Assembly: GCF_047495875.1 (NCBI RefSeq)
Contig: NC_092471.1
Coordinates: 3,989,001-4,053,000 of the forward strand
Length of the DNA stretch: 64,000 nucleotides
Reading direction: 5' to 3'
From: Pithys albifrons albifrons
Taxonomy: Eukaryota > Chordata > Aves > Passeriformes > Thamnophilidae
Shown here piece after piece: positions 15,247-25,915 of the stretch. Each line of letters opens with the position of its first letter. The first letter of the stretch is position 1. The translations under genes and the position numbers were made by a program. The notes under the pieces are model-generated. The model worked only from the letters and a program-made list of their open reading frames with translations, did not search any database and was not told the origin of the DNA.

Positions 15247-15280
15247 TTTTGACATATTCCACTTTTTGACATATTCCACA
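15247..15280. repeat. Two-copy 17-bp tandem duplication
   Basis: The unit TTTTGACATATTCCACT at 15247-15263 is followed at once by TTTTGACATATTCCACA at 15264-15280. The copies differ only at the last base. This is a recent local duplication, probably from replication slippage, with no evident function. Confidence 0.85.
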
Positions 15281-16801
15281 TATGGACCTCAGTGTTCTCC
15301 TGTAAGTTAAACATCAAAGACATACAAGTGTGTTTAATTATATATGCATATACCTCTTACTGAGGAGAGCCACGCTGCAGTGACTGCCTTAGGCTGCTCT
15401 CGTAGCATCAAGGGATATTTAAAGAAACCAACTCACATTTGCTCCTGCCAAAGCAAAAGCCTGCAAGTCCACAAACCCCACCACATAAATCACTGCATTC
15501 ATGGCATATGGTGGCGCTTTTTTTTGACAGAATGTGTTCAGATCCATTCAGTCACTCAATCAATTCTGCCTTCAGAGTGCACAGATTGTAACCACTTGAT
15601 ACCCTCAAATTCCGCATCTAATAAACCATCAGCACTGATTAAAACAGCCAACTCCAAAAGGTTCTAATCTTATTTTAAGTAGACACTCATATACACTGTA
15701 ACAAGACCATTGGCAATATGCTTAAAGAACTTTCAATCACATTAATTAATGCCAAATAAGCAGTACAGCTCTATGCCCATGGAAGCCATGACATCTCTGC
15801 CTACAGACAGATGAACCATCACTTCCAAGTCCCTTCAGCAGGCACAGGAAGTTTTCAAAATAATTGCCCTTGAGTCATTGCAGGATTGGTTTTATTTTAA
15901 TGGATGCTGGTGTGTGTGAAGGAGAATATAGAAGCAAATTTTATTTCTGAAATGTCTGCATCAATAAAGGTGCCTAATTAAGGTATTCATTAAAATATAC
16001 CAAGTTAACAGGAAAAAAATCTACAGAATATTATTACATTTCCCCATTAAACTAATTTAATCTGGTTGTAACGCAAATTCTAATAAGATGATATTATTAA
16101 CTAGTTCAATTTCAAAATGTCTTCTCATGTTTATTATGTTACTAAGCAGAGTAGCAATTGACTTAATTTATTTTATTAAATAACATTTCTCAATCTGTTT
16201 AAAAAAGGGCAATGGCCTACTTGTTTCCTTAGGCCCTGAGTGTGCTGCCACTGCAAAAATTACATCAGAGTTCAGGTTGTCACCAATGTCACATACCAGC
16301 ATCCAAAACTATGTATGCTTCTCTTTACTCAGATCAGTAATTTCACCTACAGCTCTATCATTTGGGAGTCTTAATATCTATAGTCACTTGTGAACTGCGA
16401 ACAAATCTGCATTTCAGTTGGTCACCTGCTCATTTCAGTATTTTTGGTTACTTTTTTCCTTTCAATTTTTACAAAAAGACAATACAGTCATGTCCATTAG
16501 GATTTAAAATAATCAATGGTGAAAAACTACAAAGCTATGTTTAACAGTCTTCCAAATGGAAACAGAAGGACTTTCATTACAAAACAAAGTAATTGCTGAC
16601 TTTCTTCCATGACGTTACACTCAGAGCAGAGAAAATGTAGCGCACAAGGTTCCAGTGGCAAATTCACATCATCTTGGTCTAAACCTGGGCATGGCTGGCT
16701 GGCATCAAACAGTTGTGTAAAGGAGTGCAGAGTTTGCTGATTCTGGGGTTTCTGTGTTTAACCCCAGTGGGGTTACACGGACCATGTTACATGTGCCATG
16801 T

Positions 16802-17433
16802 TGTTATGGGTTTAGCCAAGTAGGCCAAGGAGTTAGGCTTTAAAGTTCAGATTAGGCCTGAAATTGTCAGCTGACTTGAGCTGGGCTGAGCTAGCTAACA
16901 GCTGACTTCTTCTAGCCAATAATATTGTATTCCATACCATATTGCATCATCTCAAAAGGGGTAAGAGCTGGTGTGTGGGTGTGGCTGGTTCAGTCGCTTC
17001 ACAGCTGTGGTGCCAGCAAGACACTCTGCCGTCCCAGGAGGGATGGGGAGGCCCAAGCCCGGAGCACCAGCTTACCATCATGTTATCTTAGGCAAGTACA
17101 ATGTTTGTTCTTAGCTCTTCTCTCTGCTTAAGTCTGTCTCTGAAGAACTGACTTCTCTAGAATGATTTGTAGCTAAAATGGTAGAATTTGTGTTTACCGG
17201 GAAGTGGGAAATTATTTCTTGTTATACATAACTTGTGTAAGTGTGTGTTATATTGTAGTTTCCTCTTAATTTTCTCTCTTCTGTACAAATACATGTAGTT
17301 AATTTCAGCATAAACCTGCTTTGAGGGTTTTTTTCCTCTCCCTCTTCTTTTTTCCTTAGCTGGTTGGAGGGAGGATGAACCCTTTTACTCTGTCCTGGAC
17401 AGTTGGCATTTTACCAGCTCAACCCGGGATACG
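16802..17433 (+). mobile_element. Solo LTR of an endogenous retrovirus (ERVL-like)
   Basis: About 630 bases begin with TGTTATGGGTTTAGCC and end near CCAGCTCAACCCGGGATACG, which resembles the terminal blocks of avian ERVL-type LTRs (family memory, not a search). Composition differs from the flanks: a GC-richer centre at about 16960-17080, a pyrimidine-rich stretch near 17328-17357, and a possible degraded polyadenylation signal near 17308-17315. No internal gag, pol or second LTR lies nearby, so it appears to be a solo LTR left by recombination between the two LTRs of a provirus. The 3' edge is uncertain by a few bases and no clean target-site duplication is visible; catgt at 16797-16801 versus cgtgt at 17432-17436 is the nearest match. 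It contains no intact coding sequence. Confidence 0.7.
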
Positions 17434-19988
17434 TGTACCCCAACAGTGCACAAAACAGCTTTAGAAACAGTGACCCAACAGAGACACAATTTTCTGTGAT
17501 GGGAAGGAGCAAGACATCACCACAACCACTGCCAGCTGCACTGTCTAGTAAAGGGGATTTCAACCTTGCCTGAACTCTCTGGAGCAGGAGTCAGATATCA
17601 AAATCACAAGAAAGAACATTCAAACACTGCAAGTTGTACAAAATAAATCCTGAACATATCTCTGTACCTTGACAGTGTTTATTATCACCTCTAATTCCTC
17701 CTTTCTTCCCCTGTTAGTGTTGGCACATCCAACCATCAGCTCACTTGCATCTTTTTCGTCTCATATCTAATCTCTCAACCAGCCAACTCTGCGTGGAGAA
17801 GCTTCATGTTCTTTGCACTTGCTCTCATCTGATCTGCTCAACATTGATCTATTTAGCATAGTATATACATTAGAAAACTCAATACTGCCAAAGTTTTCTA
17901 ATCCAACCTATTGATATTGTTCAACCCCCAGAATGTCAGTTAGAGGGTTTATTCAGTGTCAAACCAGGATGTAACCCAGTGCAAAGAAAGCTACTCCTAT
18001 GAGTAATAGATACAGCATTCTCCTCTCAAGACTAATACAACTCAAATAAAAACTTGTCTAATAGCTAATAAAATATAATTGTATATTGCTTTTTAAAAAG
18101 TAAAATAAACATAAAATGATAAGTATTTGCATAAACCAAGGCTGTCCACTATTTCCTTTCAGCCTAGTACAGAAGATCTCCAAGAGAAACCTTGTGGTCA
18201 CAGAGGTCATATCAGTTTAAAAGCTTCCATCTGCTCTGCCACATTGATTTTCTAATGCATATAACATGTTCAGATAAATACAGTCAATAGTTCAGCAGAG
18301 CATACAAATCAGAGGCCAGAACCACTGCAGAGATTGCCTTGATGCTTCACCAATCACAGGCATGGCCCAATGGCAGGAGAATAAAGGGAGTTAATTCGGT
18401 GTCAAGGGATTTCCTTTTATACTCTGTTACAAGCAAAGTTAAATACTACATAAGCAATTACAAGAAGTGGAATATGCCAGGAAACACATAATACTAATAA
18501 TTTTGAGGAAAATGGTATTTTAAGTTGGAAGGTGGGAATCAACAGTTAAAAACTCGGGCCATTTCAGCTACACCTCCTCTAATGGGGCAGACAAATGGAG
18601 AAAAGGCTGATAACATGAATGATAAAGCAGAGAACTTGTAACAAAACTCCTCAGAAACCTGTTCATGAGCCAGGCATGGCATTTTTGATAATCTGACACA
18701 TTTACTGTGGTGACTCGTGCAATACACCGATTTTTTGTTGTCAGATTTTAATTCTGAAGAAAAATGGAGAAAGCTAACAGATTTTTTTCCAAACTCAGTC
18801 TTACTAAACAACTGCTGTTACAAAACTAATTGTTAATTTTAAATCTATATGAGAATGTTGCTCAAAACAGGCATTATTGGAAGGAAAAGGGTGTTTGTGA
18901 AAACTAAACCATGCTGAGACATGAAGCTCTAGCACAGCCTTCAAGAGTCAGCATGACTTCAGCAGTTTATTTGCCCATAAAAGCCAGAATAAGAGATTTT
19001 GTAATATTATTTATTACCAATTTAGTTTTGCACCTGTGGAAAACAGTTGGGATTTTTTCCCCTCCAATGGAAGTTATTCCAGGTGTCTTTCCCCTACTGT
19101 TACCTCAGAAAAACAATTATAACTTAATAGTGGTTACCTGATTACATAAACTTCCTCCCAGACTCTTCTTTAAGGAAAGACTCCTAAATAGCTACATAAT
19201 ACTGGAATATATGAAACAAATAGTGATTTAAAATATTTGGAGATAATGAAATTCTGCAATTCCAGAGATTGTGTTCATTCCAAAATGCAATTATTTGAGC
19301 ATATGGTTCAAAGTCCTAACTTGGGAAGGAATAGTCAGGGTTCCTTTCAGCTGTAAGATGCTTTAACTTCAGAAAATCTGAAGGTGGATTTGATGTTAAG
19401 TCACAATATACAATGACTCAGAGTACCTTCCTGCATTACTTCTCATGTATCAATGTATCAAAGCAGAATGAGAGAAATTGGCTTGTTGATGCATTTATCT
19501 AACACTTCATTAACATCATCTGAGGTCAAAATATTCATCACCCTCATGTAATAGGAACAGAAAACAAACTAGTAACACAAAGTCAATGCTAGTAATTAGT
19601 GACACAAAGATGGAGCGGGAAACAATCTCTTGTTCCACTGAGACACGTGCAAGTATCATAAAGCAGAGCCTGGTTACTGAATTTAGGAGTTAAGAACAGA
19701 ATCAATAGTATTAAGTTTAGCATCAGAAGTGGAATTAACTGAGAGCAGCCTGTTGTGTATCAGATGACTGCATGGATCTCAGCTGACCCATTTGTCTCAC
19801 TCCTCCAAGGTAATACCTCTAAACACTCTCCTGCTGCTCTGCCCTGTCATGTTCATACTCATACCAGGGACACTGAAGCTTCTGCTCATTAGTTTCTGCT
19901 TTTTTTTCCCACCCAACAGATGAATAAATACTATAAATTTCACATTCCTGTAAAGCTAATTTCCGCCAGTTTAATAAACCCCTCAATG

Positions 19989-20050
19989 AAAAAAAAAAAA
20001 CAAACCACCAACAAAAAAACCCAAATTAAACAAACAAAAAAATCAAACCC
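19989..20050. repeat. A-rich low-complexity tract
   Basis: An A12 run is followed by AAAC, AACCC and AAAT units, seen directly. Similar A-rich, C-interrupted tracts occur at 21563-21625 and 24480-24525. They may be decayed poly(A)-like tails or ordinary simple repeats; I see no insertion attached to this one. Confidence 0.7.
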
Positions 20051-21562
20051 TGAACATCAGAATCAAGAGAGAGAAAAAAATAAACATGGGATAACCATGC
20101 TGTGTAAACCAAGGCATTTCTAGTGAATTCAGTGGAGCAAAGCCAATTCAGAATGCAAAGATCTATCAATATATTGAAGAAATAAAATTGAGTTGTTTTG
20201 GTAACTTCAAAATAATATGATTTTAAGATCAGCTGACCTTTACATTTAATTACCTTAGTTATATCTCTGTGTAGCACAGAACATGTTTACACTGTGGAAG
20301 GACAATCCTAAGGATCATGAGATGGTGCCAGTTTGGCCCCTCAGGCAGAGATCTGAAGGACAGTCTCTGTTCTCCTAGTTCCACATGGTAATAAAGATAT
20401 CACACACAGTTCAGAAGTTTCCTTCAGGGCTTTATCAAATCCCAGGTCCCCAGTATGTCGTTCCAGCAGATGATGTTCAGGCCTAGAAGAACACACACCC
20501 CTTCACAGAGAAAACATTTGCTTTTCTGTGCTGCCTGCAAGGGGGAAGAGGGGAAAATAAATGCTCCATGGAAGACAGTTGTGCTGTCCTCTTCATCCTC
20601 ATCAAGATTTAGAAAAAGAGGTCAGTAAAGGAGAAATCTCTCAGGAATTCTCCAAGGTGGGACTGTGAACCAAGATAAAACCTTACACACCTTAAACCAG
20701 CCTCAGCTTCTGCCCTACTGAAAGCTCAGTAACTGCTCTAACATTGTCTGTGACACTGGAGGGTCAAGGCAACAAAACCAAATTCTGTGATATTTCTTTT
20801 ACCTCCACGTTTTTGGGTTGTTGGTTTTTTGTTTATTATTTCAAGATTCCTTAGGAAATGTTTTCTCTGCTTTAAAATGTAACAAGTCTAGAAGGAGATG
20901 GTCAATGGTAACTGTTGTAGTTCCCCTTCTTCAGTCAGTCTATCAAAACATTCTCCAAGACCACATTAAAGTGGTTTTTTATGACTCTAATCAGGTTTAG
21001 ATTTCTTTTCTTTGTCTTTTGCCACCCCATATTTTAACAATCATCATTAATTACATTAATAAAGTATCATCAGACATTACACAATTTGCAATATTCAGTA
21101 TATTTAGTGCCACTGGTGTGCTCTGAGTCACTCCTTGCACAGCAGCCACATTTCTAACAGTGACACTTCACAGACCAAGGACTACACCCATGAGAATTTA
21201 CACTCATACCTTCAAATGGCTTAATTTAAAGATAAGGGATTAAAAATTGCGAGCATTTCAATCTAGGAATCACCAAATATGTGTCAGGATTTCTCACATT
21301 TCTTAAATTTATTATTTGAAGCTTATTTTTTCACTCAATTACGGGATGCAGAGAAGGGCAAGAAAAAGCAACCTCTCTATTTCCCATTCAAAAGAAACAG
21401 CTCCAAAGGTTGTGGCAGAGTTCAAAAGCCTGAAATATATCTCAAAAAAATTATCATTGGGTCTACAAGTTTCAGATTTCATGACCAGAACATGTTAACC
21501 TGACATGGAGTGGGTGACATCCCTGGTAAGAGAGCAAACTCAGAGGAGAAAAACCTGCCATG

Positions 21563-21625
21563 AGAAAACAAAAACACAACAAAAAGAAACAAAGAAAAAA
21601 AACCCAAACAAACAAAAAACCCACC
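21563..21625. repeat. A-rich low-complexity tract
   Basis: AAAC, AAAG and AACCC units form about 60 bases of nearly T-free sequence. It is the same style of tract as the one at 19989-20050, with no attached element visible. Confidence 0.7.
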
Positions 21626-21875
21626 AAGTTTTTCCTTTCCATACAACCGAAATTATTTATATTTCAATGATTCATCGATACAGAACACAAAATAGGCATA
21701 AAAGTTTGGATTTTCCAAGATGCTGAAACTTTGGGCATCATTGGTTTTTGTCCAAGCTGGCTTTGAAACACCCATCAATATCATCACCAGACCACAACAA
21801 GAGCAGGGAGAGGTAGGGAATTCCATATGATTGATTTTAATAAGTGAAATACTGAGAGATCAAGTTTGTTAGTTG

Positions 21876-21950
21876 GAAAAAAAAAAAGGCACCTATAAAG
21901 GAAAAAAAAAAGAACAGGAAAAGCAGTGAGAGGAAAAAAAGTAAAAAGAA
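21876..21950. repeat. A/G-rich (polypurine) tract
   Basis: Three runs of 7 to 11 A separated by AG-rich spacers make a strongly purine-rich segment on the plus strand. It is ordinary low complexity. Confidence 0.6.
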
Positions 21951-23914
21951 ACTTTGAGTTAATTTTACAATATATCAAATCTTTACTTACTGTAGTGATT
22001 AGCTGGATCTAACTCACTTTTTAATCTGCAATACCAGAGCCATACAATTACATGTAATTTCTAGTCATGCAGTGACTTTGTATCATATATAGCAAGATAT
22101 TTCATGCTCTGTAGAGTGAAAAATGTAGGTCAGGACCCACAGGCTACAGTCAAGTTATGCTGCTGTGAGTTTAACATATTATTCTTTTGGGAAAATAATA
22201 AAACAATTTAATTTCACACACATAAGCCAATGATCTTCAAACATTCCATTTTCTTAAGAGTAAAAGGGAACTAACTCCTAACACCTGATTAGTGTGAAAG
22301 TCACCCTACTAGATGAAAAAAAAAAAAGTTTTCAGCAGGAAAGTAAGTGGAAAATGATGAAATTTTGCCTTGCTTATGAATGAGAGGCATTGCAGAGAGT
22401 CCAGGGAATTGTAATTGGGGCTGAAAACTGACAGTCAGTTCAGTTCATCCACCTGTACACTGTACATATACACACATCTCCTTTCTGCTCTAGCAGGTCT
22501 GCACTTAAGTGAGGGGCTACAAAAGATTGACAAGGCTTATCACAGTGTTTCTTAATCTAAATCATCTTTTCCTCTTGTAGGGCTCTCTAACTGCAATTGT
22601 CTCCTTGTGCTTTGCCTTCACTTACCAAATCAAACAGTTGTGGTTAAAAGAGGGATTGAAATAAAGACAAGGTGGGCAGCAACATCAGAAACATCTCATG
22701 CAGTCCAATTCATTGGTTTAGTGTGTGAATGTTCCAGTTTTGTGCTGGACAAAAGACATTTTTAAACTGCTGGAAATGTTATGTATATTGGCTACAAGCC
22801 CTGCCTACTTGTGGTGTTACTCCAGTGTCTCACCTCTGCCAAACATCTCAGCCAATAAACACAGTATAACCTGAACATGGGTCAGAGTCTGTATTAACCT
22901 TGTCACTGCAAGAAAATATTCATTTCTTTCAATACCTTTCTCCCTGAAAATTGGGGATGTGGTAGTCAAAGCAGCAAGTCCTGTGCTATATAATCAGCTC
23001 AGACAGGAAAGATGCTGCTCCATTCTCCAGCTCACAATTTCAGCCTGATTTCTGCAGGGATGACAGCTCAAGAGAGAAAGCATCCAGGACAGGAAGGTTT
23101 TCATGTGAATTATCACTGAGACCTGCCTCTGAAGTTCTGTTTAACGTTCTTCTCTCCCTACCATTTGTATATGGATACACTGAATATTCCCTGTACCTGT
23201 GAAGATCTCAAGGGGCAAAGGTGTGCACATCAGAGAGTTGCAGGACAGTTCATGTCATAACAGGGAAAATATTTTTGAAGGTGTATTTTTATGGCTGCAA
23301 CATATTTACACACAACACCTAATAACAAACCATGTGTCCTTAGATCAACTGATCAGCACTACTCCTCTCACATTAAGATTATATAGTATCCATTCTATTA
23401 CAACAATACAGAAAGATGGCAAAAAACATTTTAGGTGTGTATTAGTGTGTAATACCCTCAATGATGCCTGTGCAAAATTACTTTAGTCATGAGTCATGGT
23501 CATGTATTTAATTCACAGTTTTTTGCAACCCCTACTGGCCATCCCATAAAATTAAATCTGCAAAGGATCAAAGATCTCTGTATTTTCGCCTGGGGCTGAC
23601 AGAGATGACTCTCACTTCATGCAGATTCCTGCTGAGTTTCCCACAACAGTGCCACATGAACACCAGCACACAGACCATCGTGGCAAAGCCCTGTTGAACA
23701 CCACCTAATACTTCACCGACTTTAGTCAAACTCAGGCATAAGGCTCGTTGTTTATGAAGCTGAAACATGGCCTGTGAAAAGCAGCTGGGACCAAACAGAG
23801 CATTTTCTTGAGACTGTTGCTAAGAAGTTGCAGACACCTGCACTGCAGATAATTTTAAGCCACCAAAATCAGTAAAATCAACCAAAAAACCACTGCACAC
23901 AAACTTGCAGCCAC

Positions 23915-24022
23915 ACGTGGCACTGAGTGCCATGAGCTGGTAAAAGGACTGGAGTTGGACCAAGGGTTGGACTTGATGATCTCGAAGGTCTCTTACAACC
24001 CAATGGATTCTATGATTCTATT
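23915..24022 (+). mobile_element. CR1 LINE 3' end (5'-truncated)
   Basis: The order of blocks is that of a CR1 terminus: GTGGCACTGAGTGCC, then GGGTTGGACTTGATGATCTC, then AAGGTCTCTTACAACCC, then a tail ATTCTATGATTCTATT. The tail shows nearly two of the 8-base units that mark CR1 3' ends, so orientation is plus. Only the last 110 or so bases were inserted, and no ORF2 sequence remains. The good match of the tail suggests a moderately young copy. Confidence 0.93.
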
Positions 24023-24134
24023 CACCAGGGAAGCTTAGTTTTGGCCTCAAAAAAGCTGTTTGTAAGTCCTTCCATTTTACCACCCAGAAATGCTTACAAA
24101 CTCATGGATTATGCCATCACTATGCCTGTCTTCT

Positions 24135-24159
24135 CATGGCTCACACAAGTTGAGCCATG
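24135..24159. repeat. Perfect 9-bp inverted repeat, 7-base loop
   Basis: CATGGCTCA at 24135-24143 pairs perfectly with TGAGCCATG at 24151-24159 across the loop CACAAGT. It could fold as a short hairpin in RNA or be chance. No flanking pairing extends the stem to the length expected of a microRNA precursor. Confidence 0.7.
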
Positions 24160-24479
24160 CAATCCCAATCAGCCCAGGCAGATGGGGCATTAAGAACATT
24201 TTCATTACAGACAACACCTCCAGATCCTGATTCATATTCCTCAGTTGAATAAATCAGATGTGCTGCAATCCAGATAACCTACCTCTTGGTGAATGCTCAA
24301 TGTAATCACCAAGCTATGCATTGGTGAGAGAATCCTCTTCCAAAGACTTTACACTGCCTTTAATATCTAATGAAAAAATTGACAAAGGAATTGAGGTGCA
24401 CATAGTGAGCCTTAGGAAAAAACAGTCAGTTTGAATACACACACTACAAGTTAGGTAGTGGTTTTGTAGTAAGAACTAT

Positions 24480-24525
24480 AAAAAAAAGGCAAAAACAAAA
24501 CAAAACAAAAAAACCCCCAAAACAA
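24480..24525. repeat. A-rich low-complexity tract
   Basis: Repeated AAAAC units are followed by an A run and CCCCC, then further AAAC units, seen directly. It resembles the tracts at 19989-20050 and 21563-21625. Confidence 0.7.
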
Positions 24526-25269
24526 CTAATGGAAAATGGAAACCTGTGCAAATAACAAAAAACATTTGAGTTCAGCATTCAACCATCAGTAATAAGAAAT
24601 TATCATCATCTTTTTTCTCACTAGAGATGAGCATAAACCAACAGCAGTGCAGAATACCATTGAAAAACATAAGTAAGGGACAGTAAATAAGAAAGGCACT
24701 GATCATATGGACAGTAGCAAATCTCATCTTCTACTTGATTCAATTAGTTCCAAATGTTTCTCGGAAATCTTATAGAAAAGAGCGGAGAAGGTAAAGGAAA
24801 AACATCCAAAAAACAGGTGATTATGCATCCTTTTTTTTCTTTGTTTAGTGGTTAAATTCAGATATCTCTGTGATTCAAAACTTTTTGGCACTGATGTGCT
24901 CCAAGTGTCAGACAGCATGGGCTGGCTACTTATGTCACAGGAAATGTGAAAGGCTTCCCTTCAGGTGGCTCAGACCAACATTGCAGCACACCCTGGCCAT
25001 CAGACGAAGCTGAGCATTTATTGCTCTATGGCCGTTAAAACGAACAAGCTCTCCAATCTATCCACTCAGTAATTTAAAGCCACTTCATTACAGAAATGCC
25101 TTTTAAAAAGTAATAATATTATGAGTGTTTCTAGTTAAACTATCAGGTTTTTCTCTTGTTCCAATTAAATTTACTCACTTATAAAGAAGAGATGAGCACA
25201 TCTGAAACTGAAATTATCCTCATCCTAGGAACATTTATACAGTTTCTTTTCTGAGAATGTATTTTAACA

Positions 25270-25570
25270 CTTCAACTAGAAAAATCTGCTCGTGTGAAGA
25301 TAATCCAACACCAGAGCAGCATGAACATGTGCAAGGTCACTGTTCTTCAGTGCAAATTATTTGTCTAATGTGCAAATTGCTGAGTTGCTAATGGCAAGAT
25401 CCTTCACACTTCTAAGCGCCGCAAAAGGAGATCTCCAGTTTCCTTAGTCTGTCAGACACAAACTGCTGTCAGATCATTGCCACGTTTCCTTAAAAATATC
25501 ACTTGCATGTACCTCAGTTCTCAGGACATATCAAATGCTTTGACCTTTGCCTGAAAGTACAACTTTTAAG
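25270..25570. promoter_or_regulatory. Candidate conserved non-coding element
   Basis: GTGCAAATT occurs at 25350-25358 and again at 25370-25378, exactly 20 bases apart, about two helical turns. It overlaps TGCAAAT, most of the POU octamer ATGCAAAT. A CpG-containing block, AAGCGCCGCAAAAGG, follows near 25416. The balanced composition and lack of low complexity over 300 bases resemble vertebrate enhancers, but conservation cannot be read from one sequence. This is a hypothesis. Confidence 0.25.
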
Positions 25571-25741
25571 AAAGGTTAAGGCCAACATTTACAAAGTGAA
25601 GGCTAATAAAAAACCAAACAAATAGGGGAGGGGAGGTGCCACTTTCATTGTGAAAGCCTAAGAAAGACAAAAGCTCTTAAAAATCACAGGGTTGGTGACT
25701 AGACTTTTACAAATAGTAAACTGCATGGATATCAAGCCCGT

Positions 25742-25915
25742 TTCATATGGTTTGAGTTGGAAGGGACATTAAAGAACATGTAGTTCCACCACCCTGCCAT
25801 GGGCAGGGACAGCTTCCACTGGACTAGATGGCTCCAACCCATGCCCAACCCAGCCTTGAACAATTCCAGGGACTGGAGCATCCACAATTTCTCTTATTCT
25901 ACTTATTCCATTCCT
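25742..25915 (-). mobile_element. CR1 LINE 3' end, reverse orientation
   Basis: Read on the minus strand this is a typical CR1 end. On the plus strand the blocks appear reversed: TGGTTTGAGTTGGAAGGGAC, then CTGCCATGGGCAGGGACA, then AACCCAGCCTTGAACA, then GGAGCATCCACAA. The ATTCTATGAT tail expected at the left edge is degraded to TTTCATATGG. The retained part corresponds to the last codons of ORF2 and the 3' untranslated end. Substitutions and small gaps suggest moderate age. It opposes the CR1 copy at 23915-24022. Confidence 0.92.

Larger units (their letters stand above)
10821..16801. other. Unique non-coding DNA between CR1 end and LTR
   Basis: No gene, RNA gene or recognisable transposon is visible. 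Open frames stay near or below 107 codons with no recognisable domain. Two local structures stand out and are reported separately: paired CACGTG motifs at 14534-14550 and a 17-bp tandem duplication at 15247-15280. The segment at about 15870-16200 is AT-rich with many TAAT-type homeodomain cores and could be conserved regulatory DNA, but this cannot be shown without alignment. Confidence 0.55.
17434..23914. other. Unique AT-rich non-coding DNA
   Basis: No gene or recognisable transposon is seen. The stretch includes two A-rich tracts with AAAC and AACCC units (19989-20050 and 21563-21625), listed separately. Open frames are short and, where they overlap the A-rich tracts, encode only low-complexity lysine- and asparagine-rich peptides. 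The part at 22730-22900 has a mildly different texture, but I could not match it to any element. Confidence 0.55.
24023..25741. other. Unique non-coding DNA between two CR1 ends
   Basis: No gene is seen. The stretch holds a 9-bp perfect inverted repeat at 24135-24159, an A-rich tract at 24480-24525 and, at about 25270-25570, a segment whose even base mix, CpG-containing block and repeated GTGCAAATT motifs look like conserved regulatory DNA. Confidence 0.55.

Noticed and set aside
22730..22900. Second LTR fragment
   Set aside because: An AATAAA-like word and mildly different composition are present, but no TG...CA ends and no similarity to the LTR at 16802-17433.
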